A stretch of DNA of 64,000 nt from Bacteroidaceae bacterium (lineage in GTDB: Bacteria > Bacteroidota > Bacteroidia > Bacteroidales > Bacteroidaceae). The notes under the pieces were generated by a model that made no database searches, had not been told where the DNA came from, and saw nothing but the letters and a program-made list of their open reading frames with translations. A program made the translations under genes and the position numbers. Position 1 is the first letter of the stretch. Every line of letters starts with the position of its first letter. This document shows, one piece after another, positions 61,518 to 64,000 of this stretch. The stretch lies in the NCBI GenBank assembly GCA_017464815.1, contig JAFTYI010000031.1, forward strand, positions 1 through 64,000, given 5' to 3'.

Positions 61518-64000
61518 TTACAATTGGCAAGAAATACCAATCTCCATTCCGACTCCTTTTTTGTACCGTTCGACTTCCACCTCGGAACCTGTCTGCGGAA
61601 CCTCTTGCCTGAACACGATGTCGCGATTAAGTATATCGTCCACCTGTAGTTTCAGAGTCAGCCTCTTGTTCAGTGCATAACTTGCGTTGAGATTCAACGT
61701 GTGTACAGCCTGTTGTTCGATGTCACCCAATCCTGAGACTCCCACTGCATGGATGCGTTTACCTTGCATATTGTATAACAGAGTCATATTGAGCCGACGA
61801 TTGTTATCGAAACTGGGTGACCATGTGACATCAGCATTCACCAATATGGGCGAAGCTCCTTGCAACGAACGTTCCTTATTTGTATAGGCACCTCCTTCGG
61901 GAAGAGCCACATTGGTGTGCATATAGCTGACATTGGCTCCTACACGCAAATCCTTTGCAAGCAGTTTGCGGATTTCCATTTCCAATCCAGCAGCCATACC
62001 ATCTTCGGCATTTTGGAAACTGTGAAGCGTGGCGCCTCCCTGAAGAGCTTGAATGCGTTCGATAGGGTTGTCCAATCGCTTGTAGTAAGCAGTCACAGAG
62101 AGCATATCACCCTCTTGGTTCATGAGTTCGTAGCGCAAGTCAAAGTTATAGTTATAACCATTCTGCAACTCTTCGTTTCCACGGATTTGTGCCGAGCCAT
62201 AGGACTCCTGATAGAGGAAGGGAGCCATTTCGATGAAGGATGGACGGGTGACTGTACGTGAGGCTGAGAAACGCAAACTGTTCTTATCGTTCAAGGTGTA
62301 TTTAATGTTTAGCGCAGGAAACAAATCGTTCTTCTTCAAGTCACGACGTTGACCATACCTCTCGCCTCCATCAGTAGCATAACGCACCCATTGGTGACTC
62401 GATTCATAGCGCACTCCGGCATTGAGCTGCACTTTGTCCAACAGATGAAGATTGGCGAGCAGGTAAGCAGCAAAAATATCGTTACCTGCCAAATAACTAT
62501 CTTTGGGTTGCATCTTACGCTCAACAGTAATGTTTCCATTGGCCACATTCTCCTGATTCAGGTATCCATTGGTGTCGAATATGTTTTTGATTTCAGGATT
62601 CAATTTGTTTACATTATAATAGAAGCGTGTGCCCATGTAGTCGCGATTCTTGTCCTTGTAATCCATTCCCATGCTCAGGTTGTCTGTGTCGTTCCATCCC
62701 CACTTTATAGCAAGATGTGTATTCCACTCTTCTTCATTGAGTTCGCCAAAGTAACGCATGGTCTCCTGTCGATTCAGTTTGAAAAGCGACAACTTTCCTC
62801 CTTCGTTATTGAACATCACCTGTCTGCGATCGGGTTCTTCGCTGGAAGTTTTTGTATAAGAGGTAGCCCAATTGATTCGCCAATGGGTATCGGCTGTGAG
62901 ATTATGCAATCCGCGGACTTGATGATTTTGTAAGGAGTAGATGTGGGTACTATTGTTACTACCCGTCAAGTGATGACCCTCAGAGTCTATACCTTGACGC
63001 TGTTCGTAGGTGTCACTGGCATTACGGGCATAAAAGAATGTATAGCCTATATGGTCGCTATGTCTTAACGTATAGTTCACATGACCAAGCGCAGCCATCC
63101 TCAAAGCCTGTTCGTAGCTATCGTAGGAAAAATCATTCTGTACATTGCCTGTAGCTTCCAAAGTCTTGTAGAAGGCATCCTCCATGTGTTGATAGCCGTT
63201 GCTCAGGCTAAATGAGCCAAGTAGGCTGAGGGTCTGTCCGCCCAAAGGTAGTTTTTTACCAAAAGAGAGGTCAGTTCCCAAGTCGGGTAATGCATGTTTC
63301 TTCTCTACTGCAAAAGTGGAATTGAAGATATTGTGTTTTTTTACATATTCGTCAAACTCCATCAGTGGCAATCCCAATGCTTTGGAATCAATGGATGGAG
63401 AATGAAACAACGAGCCATCCCGATTCATCTGATAGTGACTTTTACCCAATGTATTGAATTTGCCTCCCACCTTCAATCCAATGTTCAGAAAATCCTTATC
63501 CACCCGTTCCTTGGTGGTGATTCCTATATGTGCCCCACTGTAGTCAGCATAAGCTTCAGCATTATACACTTTGCTTACTGCGATATTTTGCACCGTACTT
63601 GATGGGAACAATTCAAGCGGCACCAACTTGTTATCAGGGTTAGGAGATGCTATGGGAAGCCCGTTCAGCGTCGTTATGCTATAGCGATCTCCTAATCCAC
63701 GAACAATCAGTTGCCCTGCATCTGCAATAGATATTCCTGTAACCTTTTTTACTCCCTCTTGAACTGTACTGACGCCCTTTACCTCCATCTCCTTTGATCC
63801 CATATATTCAAGAGACAAGATAGCTTTTTGCCTATCAATTAACAGGGCCTTTTCACTTTCACGATTAAGTTTGGCTACCACCGACACCTCTCCCAATTGC
63901 TTACTATCGCTCAACATTTCGAAGTTCTGTATTTGTTCGCTCTGTTTTACTGTCAATTGGTGCGTGATTTGCTGATATCCTACATAATCAACCAATAGTG
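61518..64000 (-). CDS. TonB-dependent receptor, 5' end outside the window
   Basis: About 827 residues are present and the frame stays open to the right edge, so the signal peptide and the start are missing. The visible N-terminus is the end of a carboxypeptidase-regulatory-like domain; the plug follows (GVSTVQEGVKKVTGISIADA, IVRGLGDRYSITTLNGLPIA), then a 22-strand barrel to the C-terminal GISCQL. No SusD homologue follows; instead a beta-helix lipoprotein does. Ligand unknown. Confidence 0.9.
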   Translation of the reverse strand, partial: LLVDYVGYQQITHQLTVKQSEQIQNFEMLSDSKQLGEVSVVAKLNRESEKALLIDRQKAILSLEYMGSKEMEVKGVSTVQEGVKKVTGISIADAGQLIVRGLGDRYSITTLNGLPIASPNPDNKLVPLELFPSSTVQNIAVSKVYNAEAYADYSGAHIGITTKERVDKDFLNIGLKVGGKFNTLGKSHYQMNRDGSLFHSPSIDSKALGLPLMEFDEYVKKHNIFNSTFAVEKKHALPDLGTDLSFGKKLPLGGQTLSLLGSFSLSNGYQHMEDAFYKTLEATGNVQNDFSYDSYEQALRMAALGHVNYTLRHSDHIGYTFFYARNASDTYEQRQGIDSEGHHLTGSNNSTHIYSLQNHQVRGLHNLTADTHWRINWATSYTKTSSEEPDRRQVMFNNEGGKLSLFKLNRQETMRYFGELNEEEWNTHLAIKWGWNDTDNLSMGMDYKDKNRDYMGTRFYYNVNKLNPEIKNIFDTNGYLNQENVANGNITVERKMQPKDSYLAGNDIFAAYLLANLHLLDKVQLNAGVRYESSHQWVRYATDGGERYGQRRDLKKNDLFPALNIKYTLNDKNSLRFSASRTVTRPSFIEMAPFLYQESYGSAQIRGNEELQNGYNYNFDLRYELMNQEGDMLSVTAYYKRLDNPIERIQALQGGATLHSFQNAEDGMAAGLEMEIRKLLAKDLRVGANVSYMHTNVALPEGGAYTNKERSLQGASPILVNADVTWSPSFDNNRRLNMTLLYNMQGKRIHAVGVSGLGDIEQQAVHTLNLNASYALNKRLTLKLQVDDILNRDIVFRQEVPQTGSEVEVERYKKGVGMEIGISCQL

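Overview
The window looks like chromosome from a member of the Bacteroidales, most likely Bacteroidaceae-like. Evidence: promoters of the Bacteroides type (TTG, 19-20 bp, TAnnTTTG) stand in front of many genes, starts are mostly without a strong Shine-Dalgarno, and the gene content fits (SPFH lipoprotein, GH43 lipoprotein, DUF4954 protein, mreBCD-PBP2, trpBEGDCFA, a TonB-dependent receptor with a lipoprotein partner). I saw no rRNA, tRNA, CRISPR array, integrase or transposase gene.

Layout. 0-5.7 kb is an accessory edge: an AbiEii/DUF6922 toxin-antitoxin pair, an SPFH lipoprotein, a GH43-family lipoprotein, an Abi-like HEPN protein and a HepT-MntA (HEPN/nucleotidyltransferase) pair. 5.7-10.2 kb is the cell-shape operon mreB-mreC-mreD-PBP2 without rodA after it. 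10.3-20.2 kb holds purH, a histidine kinase followed by a degenerate kinase lacking the phospho-acceptor His, a DUF4954 protein, hflX and rnr; rnr carries an in-frame repeat insertion. 20.3-22.4 kb is an epimerase/PAP2 pair. 23.1-27.0 kb has a RelE-type toxin pair, typA and an FprA flavoprotein. 27.1-33.8 kb is the complete tryptophan operon trpBEGDCFA, preceded by a leader peptide with tandem Trp codons and a terminator hairpin (attenuator).

The most striking part is 34.5-45.2 kb, a sulfur block. cysK faces left. To the right, behind its own promoter, lie eight tightly spaced genes: a second cysteine-synthase-like enzyme, a ubiquitin-like sulfur carrier whose Gly-Gly is capped by four residues, an E1-like adenylyltransferase, a DsrE-like protein, a TusA-like protein, a JAMM metalloprotease, an encapsulin shell protein with an inserted cyclic-nucleotide-binding-like domain (family 2B type), and a SufS-type cysteine desulfurase with a ~105-residue N-terminal extension of the sort that loads cargo into family 2 encapsulins. 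The layout resembles the CysM/CysO/MoeZ/Mec+ thiocarboxylate route of mycobacteria joined to an encapsulated sulfur source. Two PLP enzymes of Cys/Met metabolism follow.

45.2-52.5 kb is a drug-efflux type ABC/HlyD/TolC operon with a divergent AraC regulator, bracketed by a near-identical 31-bp direct repeat. 52.5-55.5 kb has mnmA, metY and an Lrp-family regulator. 55.5-60.1 kb is the phosphate operon pstSCAB with a porin upstream and no phoU. The window ends with a beta-helix lipoprotein and a TonB-dependent receptor cut by the right edge. Several intergenic gaps carry short tandem near-palindromes of 21-23 bp period.
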